Made by a program: the position numbers and the translations under genes
Shown here: in pieces, positions 18,291 to 26,288 of the stretch
How the letters are laid out: every line of letters begins with the position of its first letter
Position numbering within the stretch: position 1 is the stretch's first letter
The notes under the pieces: generated by a model
The model's input: only the letters and a program-made list of their open reading frames with translations
Databases searched by the model: none
What the model was told of the DNA's origin: nothing
From: a virus
Reading direction: 5' to 3' (one strand)
DNA: 26,434 bases
Virus record (IMG/VR): IMGVR_UViG_3300009164_000310
Coordinates: 1 to 26,434 of that record

Positions 18291-19154
18291 ATGTCTGAAG
18301 AGACCGAACTCGACGGTTCTGTCGAGGTAACGATTGAAGATACCGACACCAAGGAACAAGCCAAGGTTGTCGTTGCAGAAAAACCGGTGGATGAAAAATC
18401 CGCAAAGGATGATCTTGAGGACCAATCCGAGAGCGTTCGCAAACGGATCGACAAGCTCACCTACAAACTGCGTGAAGCAGAGCGCCGCGAACATGCCGCT
18501 CTGGACTACGCTCGCGGCCTCAAGGGGGAGATGGATACCCATCGAAACCGGGCCGATATATTGGACAAGACGTTGGTCAACGAGTTTGACACGCGCCTGA
18601 AGATCCAAGAGACCCTTGCTAAAGACAAGTACAAGCAGTCCGTTGACATGAACGACGTCGATGGGCAGATCGAAGCCCAGCGCATGATGGCCAATCTCGC
18701 TGTCGAGAATGAGCGCCTTCGCACCCAGAAGGCCCGGCGTCAGCATGAGGAGGCCAACCCCCGCCAGCCAGACGCCCAGTACGTCCCCCCGCAGCCCGAA
18801 GTCCAGCCTGACCCCCGGGCCGAGGCTTGGGCTGAGAGGAACAAGTGGTTTGGTCATGACGAAGTCATGACCCAAGCAGCGTTCCATTTCCACAAAAAAC
18901 TTGTGGAAGTCGAGGGCTACGACCCCACCAGCAATGAGTACTATGCGGAGATTGACCGTCGCGTCAGAACTGAATTTCCACATAAGTTTCAAGGCAGTAG
19001 GAACACAACTTCTCCTGTTGCTTCAGCCCGTGGCGCACCTCGTACAGATGGTAAGCGACAAGTGAAGCTCACCCCAACTCAGGTCTCTATTGCAAAGAGG
19101 CTGGGAGTTAGTTTAGAAGAGTATGCAAGGCATGCTCAAAAGCTTAACGGTTAA
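18291..19154 (+). CDS. probable scaffolding protein
   Basis: AGGAG precedes the ATG by 7-8 bases. The 287-residue protein has an acidic disordered N-terminus (1-60), a long charged coiled coil (about 65-155, including RKRIDKLTYKLREAERRE and NERLRTQKARRQHEE), and a Pro-rich linker (YVPPQPEVQPDP). A folded region with Trp (AEAWAERNKWFGHDEVMTQ) and a basic C-terminal helix (LTPTQVSIAKRLGVSLEEYA) follow. An acidic coiled-coil protein with a basic C-terminal helix just before the capsid gene is typical of scaffolds, whose C-terminus binds the capsid protein. No protease domain seen. Confidence 0.72.
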   Translation: MSEETELDGSVEVTIEDTDTKEQAKVVVAEKPVDEKSAKDDLEDQSESVRKRIDKLTYKLREAERREHAALDYARGLKGEMDTHRNRADILDKTLVNEFDTRLKIQETLAKDKYKQSVDMNDVDGQIEAQRMMANLAVENERLRTQKARRQHEEANPRQPDAQYVPPQPEVQPDPRAEAWAERNKWFGHDEVMTQAAFHFHKKLVEVEGYDPTSNEYYAEIDRRVRTEFPHKFQGSRNTTSPVASARGAPRTDGKRQVKLTPTQVSIAKRLGVSLEEYARHAQKLNG

Positions 19155-19165
19155 GGAACATTCTT

Positions 19166-19621
19166 ATGGACCGCACCCCCCGCGCTGAGACTGCCCGCGA
19201 CAAGACTTCTCGTGTAAAGCCTTGGAAGCCCCCGTCCTCCTTGGACGCACCGCCCCCTCCTGAGGGGTACACGCACCGTTGGATTCGTGCAGAGATCAAC
19301 GGGTTTGATGACCGGAAGAACTTTTCCGCCCGCCTACGCGAAGGCTTCGAACCAGTTCGCGCCGAGGACTACCCAGATTTCGTAGCCCCCACTATTCAGG
19401 ATGGCGTCCATGCGGGCGTGATTGGAGTAGGTGGTCTGATTCTGGCGAGGTTTCCTTTAGAGACGGCAGCACAAAGGAATGCATATTATCGTCGCCAATC
19501 TGCGGACCAGCTTGCGGCGGTAGACAACGATCTCCTGCGTGAACAGCACCCGTCTATGCCTATCATCAAACCTGAACGTCAAACCCGGGTTACTTTCGGC
19601 GGCAACCGTTCCTCCGAGTAA
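19166..19621 (+). CDS. conserved structural-region protein, 151 aa
   Basis: AAGGAAC precedes the ATG. The protein has a basic, Pro-rich N-terminus, then EGYTHRWIRAEINGFDDRKNF and LREGFEPVRAEDYPDF (about residues 33-70). A Gly-rich GVHAGVIGVGGLILARFP, a polar helix and a basic end follow. The GYTHRWIR...D..N...R..EG..PV pattern is common to a protein found beside capsid genes in marine tailed phages. Its function is not known to me; a capsid-associated or minor scaffold role fits the position. Confidence 0.7.
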   Translation: MDRTPRAETARDKTSRVKPWKPPSSLDAPPPPEGYTHRWIRAEINGFDDRKNFSARLREGFEPVRAEDYPDFVAPTIQDGVHAGVIGVGGLILARFPLETAAQRNAYYRRQSADQLAAVDNDLLREQHPSMPIIKPERQTRVTFGGNRSSE

Positions 19622-19645
19622 CTCCCTTCAACAAGGATCTGAGCA

Positions 19646-20263
19646 ATGGCAAATATCAATGCCTCGTTCGGGCTTCGCCCGTATCGTATGCTTGGAAGCG
19701 GCGCGAACACCAATGGCGACATTGTGTTCAACATTCAGACTGCGGCAACTGCCGGTTCTTCCAGCGTGATCTATCAGGGTTCCCCTGTTATCCCGCTGGG
19801 TAACGGCCTGATCGACATCGTTGGCTCTGCTGCTGGCGGTACGGTCCCCATTCTGGGCGCGTTTCTCGGCTGTAACTATATCGACCTGACGGGCAAGCCC
19901 CGTTGGTCTCCCTACTACCCCGGCACCGCTGCCTGCTATGCGAGTTCCATCGCTACGGGCATCGTTTCGGCTAACCCTGATCAGGTCTTCCTGATCAACT
20001 GCGATGCTGCGGCTGCGGACGCCCTTGTCCACGCCAATGCTAACTTTGCTACCGCGACAACCGGCAGCACAACCTCGGGCCTGTCTGCGGGCAAGCTCGC
20101 CGTCTCGACGGCTACGACAACCAACACGCTGAACCTCCGTATTCTTGGCTTCGAGGACACTCCTGCCAATTCGGATGCGGCTGCGGCGGGTCGTCTGGCT
20201 GTCGTCCTCCTCAACAACCACTTCTACCGTTATAATGCTAACGGTACTGGTGCGGGTATCTAA
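19646..20263 (+). CDS. probable head protein, 205 aa
   Basis: The protein starts MANINASFGLRPYRMLGSGA. It is rich in Ala, Thr, Ser and Gly with short beta strands (GDIVFNIQTAA, SSVIYQGSPVIPLG, VFLINCDAA) and ends in YRYNANGTGAGI. The NASFGLRPYR start is characteristic of a protein encoded just upstream of the capsid gene in many podovirus-like genomes. A head-decoration or head-completion role is likely but unproven. Codon use is strongly biased like the capsid gene's, which suggests high expression. AAGGA lies upstream of the start. Confidence 0.7.
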   Translation: MANINASFGLRPYRMLGSGANTNGDIVFNIQTAATAGSSSVIYQGSPVIPLGNGLIDIVGSAAGGTVPILGAFLGCNYIDLTGKPRWSPYYPGTAACYASSIATGIVSANPDQVFLINCDAAAADALVHANANFATATTGSTTSGLSAGKLAVSTATTTNTLNLRILGFEDTPANSDAAAAGRLAVVLLNNHFYRYNANGTGAGI

Positions 20264-20277
20264 AGGGAGTTTGAACA

Positions 20278-21186
20278 ATGGCAATCACTCGTTCACAACT
20301 CCTTAAGGAACTGGAGCCGGGCCTCAACGCCCTCTTTGGTATGGAGTACGACCGGTACGACAACGAGCATGCTGAGATCTTCGACACCGAGTCTTCGGAC
20401 CGCGCGTTCGAGGAAGAGGTCATGCTGTCTGGCTTTGGTCAGGCCCCTGTGAAGGGCGAAGGCGCGGCAATCACGTACGATACGGCTGGTGAAGCTTTCA
20501 CTGCCCGCTATACGCACGAGACCATCGCTCTCGCGTTTGCGATCACTGAGGAAGCCGTTGAGGACAACCTCTACGACAAACTCAGCTCTCGCTATACCCG
20601 CGCTCTGGCGCGTTCGATGTCCAACACCAAACAGGTGAAGGGTGCTTCGGTACTCAACAACGCCTTCTCGTCCAGCTATCTGGGCGGCGACGGTGTCTGC
20701 CTTCTGAGTACTGCGCACACCACCACTGGTGGCGGCAACTGGTCGAACACGCTGGCGACTGCGGCTGATCTCAACGAAACCTCGTTGGAGCAGTCCCTGA
20801 TCGACATCGCGGCGTTCATCGACGAGCGTGGTCTGAAGATTGCCCTTCGCGGCATGAAGCTGATCATCCCTCCGGCTCTCCAGTTTACTGCGGAGCGTAT
20901 CCTGAAGTCTGAGCAGCGTGTCTCCACTTCCGACAACGACATCAATGCGTTGAAGTCGGGTGGTTATCTGCCGCAGGGCTTCACGGTCAACCACTTCCTG
21001 ACCGATCCGGATGCGTTCTTCATCAAGACGGACGCCCCCAACGGCATGAAGCACTTCGTTCGTGCGCCCCTCAAGACCGCCATGGAAGGCGATTTCGAGA
21101 CCGGCAACGCCCGCTATAAGGCTCGTGAGCGTTACAGCTTCGGCTGGTCGGATCCCCGTGCGATGTACGGTTCCCCCGGCGCGTAA
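20278..21186 (+). CDS. major capsid protein
   Basis: GGGAG lies 9 bases before the ATG. The 302-residue protein begins with a helix (SQLLKELEPGLNALFGMEYD). It contains the pattern of capsid proteins related to the Mu gpT group of the HK97 fold: EMLSGFG-like EEVMLSGFGQAP, YTHETIALAFAITEEAVEDNLYD, STAHTTTGGGNWSN, LIIPPALQFTAERILKSEQR and KARERYSFGWSDPRAMYGSPGA at the end. There is no long N-terminal delta domain, consistent with a separate scaffold. The strongly biased codon use and the terminator right after it fit a highly expressed gene. Confidence 0.92.
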   Translation: MAITRSQLLKELEPGLNALFGMEYDRYDNEHAEIFDTESSDRAFEEEVMLSGFGQAPVKGEGAAITYDTAGEAFTARYTHETIALAFAITEEAVEDNLYDKLSSRYTRALARSMSNTKQVKGASVLNNAFSSSYLGGDGVCLLSTAHTTTGGGNWSNTLATAADLNETSLEQSLIDIAAFIDERGLKIALRGMKLIIPPALQFTAERILKSEQRVSTSDNDINALKSGGYLPQGFTVNHFLTDPDAFFIKTDAPNGMKHFVRAPLKTAMEGDFETGNARYKARERYSFGWSDPRAMYGSPGA

Positions 21187-21208
21187 GGCGTACAGAGTCT
21201 TGCTTACT

Positions 21209-21244
21209 AAGGGGGGATGGCCTTGTGCCTCCCCCCTTTTTATT
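21209..21244 (+). terminator. Rho-independent terminator after the capsid gene
   Basis: AAGGGGGGATGGC pairs with GCCTCCCCCCTT across a short loop with one bulged base, and is followed by TTTTTATT. Downstream genes continue rightward with no evident new promoter, so partial read-through would set the capsid-to-downstream ratio. Confidence 0.88.
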
Positions 21245-21302
21245 GTAGCGTTAGATAGTCCCTGACTGCCCCACGGCAGACAACCCACGACAGGAGATCA
21301 TC

Positions 21303-21782
21303 ATGGGAACTTCAACATTCTCCGGCCCTATCAAGGCTGGCCCCATCAAGTTCACGACCGGCACCACGCTTGGTCAGGACGTCGCCAACACCGGCAATGT
21401 CGTCCTCATGCAGTCTGAGGCTGTCACGCAGGCTGGTCCCGGCGCTGATGGCGTCTACACGACCAACATCGTCCTCCCTGCGGGTAGCACGATCACCGAC
21501 ATCAAACTCTACATCACCGCCGTCTGGAGCGGCGTGGCTTCAACCCTTGGCCTTGGCACGACGGTTTCTGCTACTGCCCTGACTACCGCTACAGCGGTTG
21601 CTGGTGGCACTCTTGGGATCATTACGGCCACTGCTGGCGCAGATGCGACCCGTATCGGTAACTGGTACAGCGTCGGCGCAGGCACCGCTGACGTCCGCAT
21701 CAAGTTGACATCCGGTAACACTGGTACGGGCACAGGCTATCTGGTCGTCAGCTACGTTCAGCCGGGCGCTATCAGCCCCTAA
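21303..21782 (+). CDS. decoration-type head protein, 159 aa
   Basis: AGGAG lies before the ATG. The protein starts MGTSTFSGPIKAGPIKFTTG and is rich in Thr, Gly, Ala and Val, with repeated beta strands (GNVVLMQSEAV, DIKLYITAVWSG, GYLVVSYVQPG). It has no cysteine or catalytic motif. Proteins with this STFSGPI-KAG start occur just after the capsid gene in marine phages. A surface decoration or virion structural role is likely. Confidence 0.72.
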   Translation: MGTSTFSGPIKAGPIKFTTGTTLGQDVANTGNVVLMQSEAVTQAGPGADGVYTTNIVLPAGSTITDIKLYITAVWSGVASTLGLGTTVSATALTTATAVAGGTLGIITATAGADATRIGNWYSVGAGTADVRIKLTSGNTGTGTGYLVVSYVQPGAISP

Positions 21783-21794
21783 TAGGAGGCCCTG

Positions 21795-22193
21795 ATGGCT
21801 GACACAGTTGCCACACAGATCCTCTTCCAAGGGGATAAAGTTCTGGTCATGAAGTTCACCAATGCCTCAGACGGCACTGGTGAATCTGCTGTGAAAAAAG
21901 TCGATGTCACCACGCTTGCCACTTACCAAGGCAAGGCTTGCACTGCGGTGCAGATCGACAAGATCTACGGCCTGACGCATGGCATGGAAGTTCGTTTGCT
22001 GTGGGAAGCTACAGCAAACGGGACCATCTTGACGGTCCCCCAGAACGTCATGCAGACCATGAACTTCGATGAGTTTGGTGGGTTGGACAACAACACAACC
22101 ACTGGGAAGACAGGGAATATTCTGTTCACCACGCTTGATGCCTCTTCGGGTGATGCCTACACGATCATCCTCGTCATGCGGAAGCTGTACTGA
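21795..22193 (+). CDS. probable virion protein, 132 aa
   Basis: AGGAGG lies 6 bases upstream of the ATG. The protein is beta-rich (TQILFQGDKVLVMKFTN, MEVRLLWEAT, YTIILVMRKLY) and all-soluble. The segment DKVLVMKFTNASDG.GES.VKKVDV is one I associate with conserved virion-region proteins of marine phages; function unknown. It probably associates with the head, given its position between the decoration protein and the connector genes. Its stop shares a base with the next start. Confidence 0.68.
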   Translation: MADTVATQILFQGDKVLVMKFTNASDGTGESAVKKVDVTTLATYQGKACTAVQIDKIYGLTHGMEVRLLWEATANGTILTVPQNVMQTMNFDEFGGLDNNTTTGKTGNILFTTLDASSGDAYTIILVMRKLY

Positions 22194-22459
22194 TGACCGT
22201 CGGGGCTGACATCATATGGAATGTCATCCTGACCCTAGTGGTAGGCCCCATCGTCTGGGGCCTATCCTACGTTAACAAGCGCGTTGATACGGCAGAGGCC
22301 GTACATAACAACCTTTGGAAGGCGATAGCTGAGACCCGCGAAAACATCGCAAGATCCTACGTCACCAGAGATGATCTTCACCATGACCTCGACCGGATCA
22401 TGCAGCGGTTCGACCGTCTTGAGGAAAAGCTGGACCGCCTTTCAGGAGTTAAGTCATGA
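22193..22459 (+). CDS. membrane-anchored coiled-coil protein, 88 aa
   Basis: Residues 7-25 (IIWNVILTLVVGPIVWGLSY) form one transmembrane helix. The rest is charged coiled coil (VDTAEAVHNNLWKAI, DLDRIMQRFDRLEEKLDRL). This layout of N-terminal anchor plus soluble coil is seen in XhlA-type and other lysis-accessory proteins, and in i-spanin-like subunits. No holin pair or endolysin is adjacent, so the lysis role is inference. Start and stop overlap both neighbours. Confidence 0.7.
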   Translation: MTVGADIIWNVILTLVVGPIVWGLSYVNKRVDTAEAVHNNLWKAIAETRENIARSYVTRDDLHHDLDRIMQRFDRLEEKLDRLSGVKS

Positions 22460-22800
22460 TGAAAGCCAAGGACAAAAAGAAAGAAACACTGGCCTACCGC
22501 GCCCGCGCGAAGGCCGTGGACGAGATGATGCAGGCTGGCGCAGGCCGCGCCGCTCCCCCTGAGATGGCCACCCCGGCACCCCGTGGCCGTGCAATGCCAG
22601 CTCCCGAGATGGCCCCGCCTCCCGGCATGGCTCCTCCCGGCATGAAGAAGGGTGGCAAGGTAGATTTCTCAAAGATTGTCAGGAACACAAAGACCGGCAA
22701 ACTCTCTGAGAAACCCGGTATGAAGAAGGGCGGCAAGGTCCCCCCCAAAAAAGGTGGCCTCATGATCATGATCGCCATGGGCAAGAAAAAGGGTAAGTGA
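22456..22800 (+). CDS. basic Pro/Met-rich protein with two KKGGKV boxes
   Basis: This 114-residue protein starts MMKAKDKKKETLAYRARAK. It has a Pro/Ala/Met-rich middle (APRGRAMPAPEMAPPPGMAP) and two copies of MKKGGKV (encoded 22642 and 22720). It ends with a hydrophobic patch (LMIMIAMGKKKGK). It is very basic and largely disordered. Similar small basic proteins with GG boxes occur in related phages; DNA binding or virion packing is possible. The start overlaps the upstream stop (ATGATG). Confidence 0.65.
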   Translation: MMKAKDKKKETLAYRARAKAVDEMMQAGAGRAAPPEMATPAPRGRAMPAPEMAPPPGMAPPGMKKGGKVDFSKIVRNTKTGKLSEKPGMKKGGKVPPKKGGLMIMIAMGKKKGK

Positions 22801-22801
22801 C

Positions 22802-22969
22802 ATGGCCAAGAAACCTTCAAAGGCCCAAGCCAAGGTAGGCAAGGTCATGCATGAGTTCAAAACTGGAACTCTGCACACCGGGTCCAAGAAGGGGCCGGTA
22901 GTCAAGAACCGCAAGCAGGCAATCGCCATCGCCCTTTCTGAGGCGGGCAAAGCTAAGAAGGGGAAGTAA
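22802..22969 (+). CDS. DUF6496-like small basic protein, 55 aa
   Basis: The frame starts MAKKPSKAQAKVGKVMHEFK and ends SEAGKAKKGK. The central VGKVMHEFKTGTLHTGSKKG, followed by KNRKQAIAIALSEAG, is the pattern I know as DUF6496, a small basic protein found in bacteria and phages. It begins 1 base after the previous stop and ends 1 base before the next start, so it is certainly part of the operon. Function unknown; its charge suggests nucleic-acid association. Confidence 0.75.
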   Translation: MAKKPSKAQAKVGKVMHEFKTGTLHTGSKKGPVVKNRKQAIAIALSEAGKAKKGK

Positions 22970-22970
22970 G

Positions 22971-23627
22971 ATGGCCAAGAGCGCGACACGTATGCGTTTC
23001 GACAGAGCCTACAAAGAGGCTCGTGATAACGGCGAGAAGACCTTCGAATTTGAAGGGAAATCCTACAACACACGCATGGCTGGCGAAGGGTCCTCAGCCT
23101 ACGGCAAGAGCATGGCCTCTGGCAGCAGAAACAAGGCTAGGTCTAGGGAGGATTCTTCTGGCGGCGAAGAGATCCGTTCTGCTGGACGAGCCAACACGGT
23201 CGAGTCTGAGGACATGGCCACGGGTTCCGATATGGCTGCTTCTGCGGCTAGGAATGGAACTCGGGGGATCAACCCACCGGATGTTGTCACCAGCCCCAAG
23301 ACCGGAATTGTACCCCGTAGATTCGGCACCTACCGTACTGGGGAGAACGACACCACTGAGAGCAAGCCGTTCTTTACCCTGAATAGCGACATGCCGCAGC
23401 GGCGTTATGGCACTGTCGGTAAGGTTCAGGAAAGCACCTCTCCCGAGGCCAGTTCACCAGACCTCGTTCCGGATATCTACAAGGGTGAGCGTCAGGTCCC
23501 TGACCAGCAGTATCGCAAGGGCGGCATGGTCAAGAAGAAGTCTGGCGGGATGATGAAGAAATCCGGTGGGGCTGTCCGTGGAGCGGGTGCCGCCCAGCGC
23601 GGTCAGGGCAAGATGAGGATGTGCTAA
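22971..23627 (+). CDS. basic virion-region protein with KGGMV box, 218 aa
   Basis: The protein starts MAKSATRMRFDRAYKEARDN. The segment FDRAYKEARDNGEKTFEFEGKSYNTR is a short fold recurrent in phage proteins. A long Ser/Gly/Arg-rich disordered part follows. Near the end is YRKGGMV, then basic KKKSGGMMKKSGG and RGAGAAQRGQGKMRMC. The first 40 residues look conserved and the rest variable. Possibly a virion or DNA-associated protein; no enzymatic motif. Confidence 0.65.
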   Translation: MAKSATRMRFDRAYKEARDNGEKTFEFEGKSYNTRMAGEGSSAYGKSMASGSRNKARSREDSSGGEEIRSAGRANTVESEDMATGSDMAASAARNGTRGINPPDVVTSPKTGIVPRRFGTYRTGENDTTESKPFFTLNSDMPQRRYGTVGKVQESTSPEASSPDLVPDIYKGERQVPDQQYRKGGMVKKKSGGMMKKSGGAVRGAGAAQRGQGKMRMC

Positions 23628-23628
23628 C

Positions 23629-23886
23629 ATGGCCAGCAAATCACCTACAGGCCTAATGAACATCGGCATGTGGGAGGGGTCCAAGAAGGACGTCTCACAG
23701 GACAAGAAGCTTGCCAAAAAGCGCGGCATGTCTATGAAGGATTGGGAGGCCTCCGAGGCTGACACGAAGCACGATACCCAGAAGTCCGCGAAGGGCCTCA
23801 AAGGTGGTGGTATCGCAGCCAAGGGCAAAGGCATGGCCTCTCGTGGCAAGGGCGCGGCCTACAAAAAGGGCGGCAAGGTTTGCTGA
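23629..23886 (+). CDS. basic protein ending in a KKGGKV box, 85 aa
   Basis: The ATG follows the previous stop by one base. The protein starts MASKSPTGLMNIGMWEGSKK. The middle, KDVSQDKKLAKKRGMSMKDWEASEAD, is a short charged helix with Trp. The end is Lys/Gly-rich (GKGMASRGKGAAYKKGGKVC). It is disordered and basic like its neighbours. Function unknown. Confidence 0.65.
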   Translation: MASKSPTGLMNIGMWEGSKKDVSQDKKLAKKRGMSMKDWEASEADTKHDTQKSAKGLKGGGIAAKGKGMASRGKGAAYKKGGKVC

Positions 23887-23897
23887 GGTAGGACAAC

Positions 23898-24584
23898 ATG
23901 ACGACTTCAGGCACCAAGACGTTCGAACTTGATGTAGCCGACTACATCGAAGAAGCCTTCGAGCGTTGTGGCATCGAGGTGCGAACTGGCTATGACCAGC
24001 GCACGGCGCGCCGCAGCCTGAACCTGTTGCTCGCCGAGTGGGCCAACCGTGGTTTGAACCAGTGGACCATTCAGGAAGAGGTCATCAATGTCGGAAGCAG
24101 CAGTGAGTCTTATACGCTTGCCGCTTCCGACATTGACATCATCTCCGCTGTCGTGCGGTTCACTACCGGTGTCGGCACCCAAAGTCAGCAAGACCTGACG
24201 CTCGACCGCGTTAGCCGCGAGTACTACCTCAACATCCCCAATAAGCTGACCCCGGGTCGTCCGGTCCAGTTCTTTGTGGACCGTCAGGTTATCCCCGTGC
24301 TGTATCTCTGGCCCATGCCAAACACGGCCTATTATGTCGTCGTTAACAAGCTCGTCCGCATGGACGACGCTGCGGCGGGAGCTAATACCCTCCAGCTTCC
24401 TTTCAGGTTCTACCCCTGCCTTGCCGCAGGACTGGCATATTATCTGTCCATGAAGAAGGCTCCCGAGCGTACGCAGATGCTGAAAGCCGCGTACGAGGAG
24501 GAGTTTGACCGTGCGGCGGGCGAAGACCGCGACCGTGCCGGGCTGCGCCTGACCCCGGTTCAAAACTTCTACCGAGTGGTGTAA
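23898..24584 (+). CDS. probable head-tail connector (adaptor) protein, 228 aa
   Basis: The helical N-terminus (DVADYIEEAFERCGIEVRTG, QRTARRSLNLLLAEWANRGLN) is typical of portal-binding adaptors. Beta strands with YLWPMPNTAYYVVVNKLVRMDD and LPFRFYPCLAAGLAYYLSMKKAP follow, then an arginine/acid-rich helix. It resembles the P22 gp4 type of head-completion protein in layout. It probably seals the portal ring. AGG is upstream of the ATG. Confidence 0.72.
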   Translation: MTTSGTKTFELDVADYIEEAFERCGIEVRTGYDQRTARRSLNLLLAEWANRGLNQWTIQEEVINVGSSSESYTLAASDIDIISAVVRFTTGVGTQSQQDLTLDRVSREYYLNIPNKLTPGRPVQFFVDRQVIPVLYLWPMPNTAYYVVVNKLVRMDDAAAGANTLQLPFRFYPCLAAGLAYYLSMKKAPERTQMLKAAYEEEFDRAAGEDRDRAGLRLTPVQNFYRVV

Positions 24585-24585
24585 G

Positions 24586-24891
24586 ATGGCTAGGACCGCC
24601 TCCGGTTTCATGTCGTGGGCTATTTGCGACCGGTGCGGTTTCCGGTACAAGTACACACAACTGAGGAAAGAGTGGCAGGGTCTTAGGTCGTGCGACGAGT
24701 GCTGGTCCATGAAGCACCCGCAGCTTGACCCCATCTACCCACCGACGGAGCCGCAGGCCTTGCTTAACCCTCGCCCAGATCGCTTTGAGCCCATGGATGT
24801 TCCTGTCGGCCAGAACATCTTCCCGTTCATTCAGAACACCTCAACCCAAGTCATTGCGATTGTGGGCATGGTCACTGTGGAGGTATCCTGA
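24586..24891 (+). CDS. zinc-ribbon virion-region protein, 101 aa
   Basis: Cysteines C14-D-R-C17-G and C36-D-E-C39 form a four-Cys zinc ribbon separated by FRYKYTQLRKEWQGLR. HPQLDPIYPP and a beta-rich C-terminus follow. Small ribbons with the pattern CDRCGFRYKY...LR.EW.GL..C..C lie among connector genes of related phages. The role is unknown to me. The start follows the previous stop by one base, and the stop overlaps the next ATG. Confidence 0.75.
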   Translation: MARTASGFMSWAICDRCGFRYKYTQLRKEWQGLRSCDECWSMKHPQLDPIYPPTEPQALLNPRPDRFEPMDVPVGQNIFPFIQNTSTQVIAIVGMVTVEVS

Positions 24892-25526
24892 TGGCTTGGA
24901 CCTACGCAACGCTGGTGCAGGCCGTCAAGGACTTCACCGAGTACGACGAGACAACATTCAACTCGAACATCGACACGTTCATCAAGAACTGTGAAGAGCG
25001 CCTCCTCTATGCCGTCAGTCTCGAAGTGTTCCGTAAGAGCATTGCTGGAAACTGCACGGCAAGCAACAAGTACCTTTCCGTCCCCTCGGACTACCTCGCC
25101 CCTTTTAGCCTATCGGTAACGGCCGCTGGATCGACGGTGTTCCTCCTCAACAAGGACGTTGAGTACGTTCAGGAGTACAATCCTACGGGTGCTACCGGGG
25201 TGCCTAAGTACTACGGGTTCTTCGATATCAACACGTTCATCCTTGCCCCTGTCCCCGACAGCAGCTATTCCACCGAGCTTCACTACTATTACCAGCCCGC
25301 ATCCATCGTGACCGCTGGGACCACTTGGCTAGGGGACAACGCCGAGCAGGCCCTCTTGTACGGGACACTGGTCGAGGCTTACACCTACATGAAGGGTGAG
25401 GCGGATCTCATCACCCTGTACAACAACCGTTTCCTTGAGTCCCTCAACCGTCTGAAGAACTTCGGCGAAGGCCGTGAGAACCTCGACGCTTACCGTGAGG
25501 GCCTCATCACCGTGAAGGCTAACTGA
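24891..25526 (+). CDS. probable phage adaptor / connector protein, 211 aa
   Basis: The protein starts MAWTYATLVQAVKDFTEYDE and has FIKNCEERLLYAVSLEVFRKS. A beta-rich middle follows (YLSVPSDYLAPFSLSV, VEYVQEYNP, YYGFFDINTFILAPVPDSSY), then a helical end (NAEQALLYGTLVEAYTYMKGEAD). This resembles the phage adaptor type of connector, with the ERLL and YL-P-D-L elements. It probably joins the portal complex to the tail. Stop and start overlap neighbours. Confidence 0.75.
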   Translation: MAWTYATLVQAVKDFTEYDETTFNSNIDTFIKNCEERLLYAVSLEVFRKSIAGNCTASNKYLSVPSDYLAPFSLSVTAAGSTVFLLNKDVEYVQEYNPTGATGVPKYYGFFDINTFILAPVPDSSYSTELHYYYQPASIVTAGTTWLGDNAEQALLYGTLVEAYTYMKGEADLITLYNNRFLESLNRLKNFGEGRENLDAYREGLITVKAN

Positions 25527-25816
25527 TGTTTGTAGACGCAGCACAGGTTGGAACTTTTAAGGTCGATGTCGAAACCTCCGACAACGGGGGCCACTCCCCT
25601 GAGTTCTGGGCAAAGCGGGCCGCTGACCGGATTGTTCAGGTCGCTGACACCGCTCACCCCGCCATTCGGGAGCAGGCGCAGGCTTACAAGGCCGCAATCG
25701 AAGTCGTTGTGCTTGAGCATATAAACCGTGCTATAAAGTGCGACAGATCAACGGTCAGTTATCTGGTGTCAGAGGCTGGTCATCCCCAACTGGCTGAACA
25801 TCTTAGGAGGCTGTAA
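25526..25816 (+). CDS. conserved small helical protein, 96 aa
   Basis: The protein starts MFVDAAQVGTFKVDVETSDN. GHSPEFWAKRAADRIVQVAD and HPAIREQAQAYKAAIEVVVLEHINRAIKCDR are helices. The GH.PEFWA.RA.D.I sequence is a pattern I associate with a small protein between connector and tail genes in marine phages. Function unknown; the context suggests tail or connector assembly. Start and stop overlap neighbours (TGATG and TAATG). Confidence 0.72.
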   Translation: MFVDAAQVGTFKVDVETSDNGGHSPEFWAKRAADRIVQVADTAHPAIREQAQAYKAAIEVVVLEHINRAIKCDRSTVSYLVSEAGHPQLAEHLRRL

Positions 25817-26265
25817 TGGCTTTTACCGGAAACTTCATGTGTACGTCGTTCAAGCTTCAGCTTCTGACGGGGACACACGCTTTCACAACAACTGTGACCC
25901 GTGGCAGCACGGCAGCGGACACGTTCAAGATTGCGTTGTATACCTCATCCGCCACGCTGGACGCCTCTACGACCGCCTATTCCGCGACCAACGAGACGTC
26001 GGGAACGGGCTACACGGCAGCCGGTAATACGCTGGCCAGTGCCGCCACCTCGTCCAGTGGCACAACGGCCTTCGTGGACTTTGCTGACTCCTCGTGGACC
26101 ACGGCGTCCTTCACCGCCCGTGGAGCGTTGATCTACAATTCCACGCAGAGCAACAAGTCCGTCGTGGTTCTTGACTTTGGCTCTGACAAGACGGTTTCGG
26201 CCGGTACATTCACCATTGTCTTCCCGGCAGCGGACGCTACCAACGCAATCATTCGTCTGGCCTAG
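25816..26265 (+). CDS. probable tail or virion surface protein, 149 aa
   Basis: AGGAGG lies 6 bases upstream of the ATG. The protein starts MAFTGNFMCTSFKLQLLTGT and is Thr/Ser/Ala-rich. It has the segments FKIALYTSSATLDASTTAYS, SGTGYTAAGNTL, SFTARGALIYN and VVVLDFGSDKTVSAGTFTIVF. It is beta-rich and probably a repeating virion component. This sequence pattern is common in marine phage tail regions, but I know no proven role. Confidence 0.72.
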   Translation: MAFTGNFMCTSFKLQLLTGTHAFTTTVTRGSTAADTFKIALYTSSATLDASTTAYSATNETSGTGYTAAGNTLASAATSSSGTTAFVDFADSSWTTASFTARGALIYNSTQSNKSVVVLDFGSDKTVSAGTFTIVFPAADATNAIIRLA

Positions 26266-26288
26266 TCTCGTGACGAGGGAGAGGGCTG

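Noticed and set aside
20293-21288. 331-codon open frame on the minus strand over the capsid gene
   Set aside because: Its openness follows from the strong codon bias of the capsid gene; the capsid reading has family motifs.
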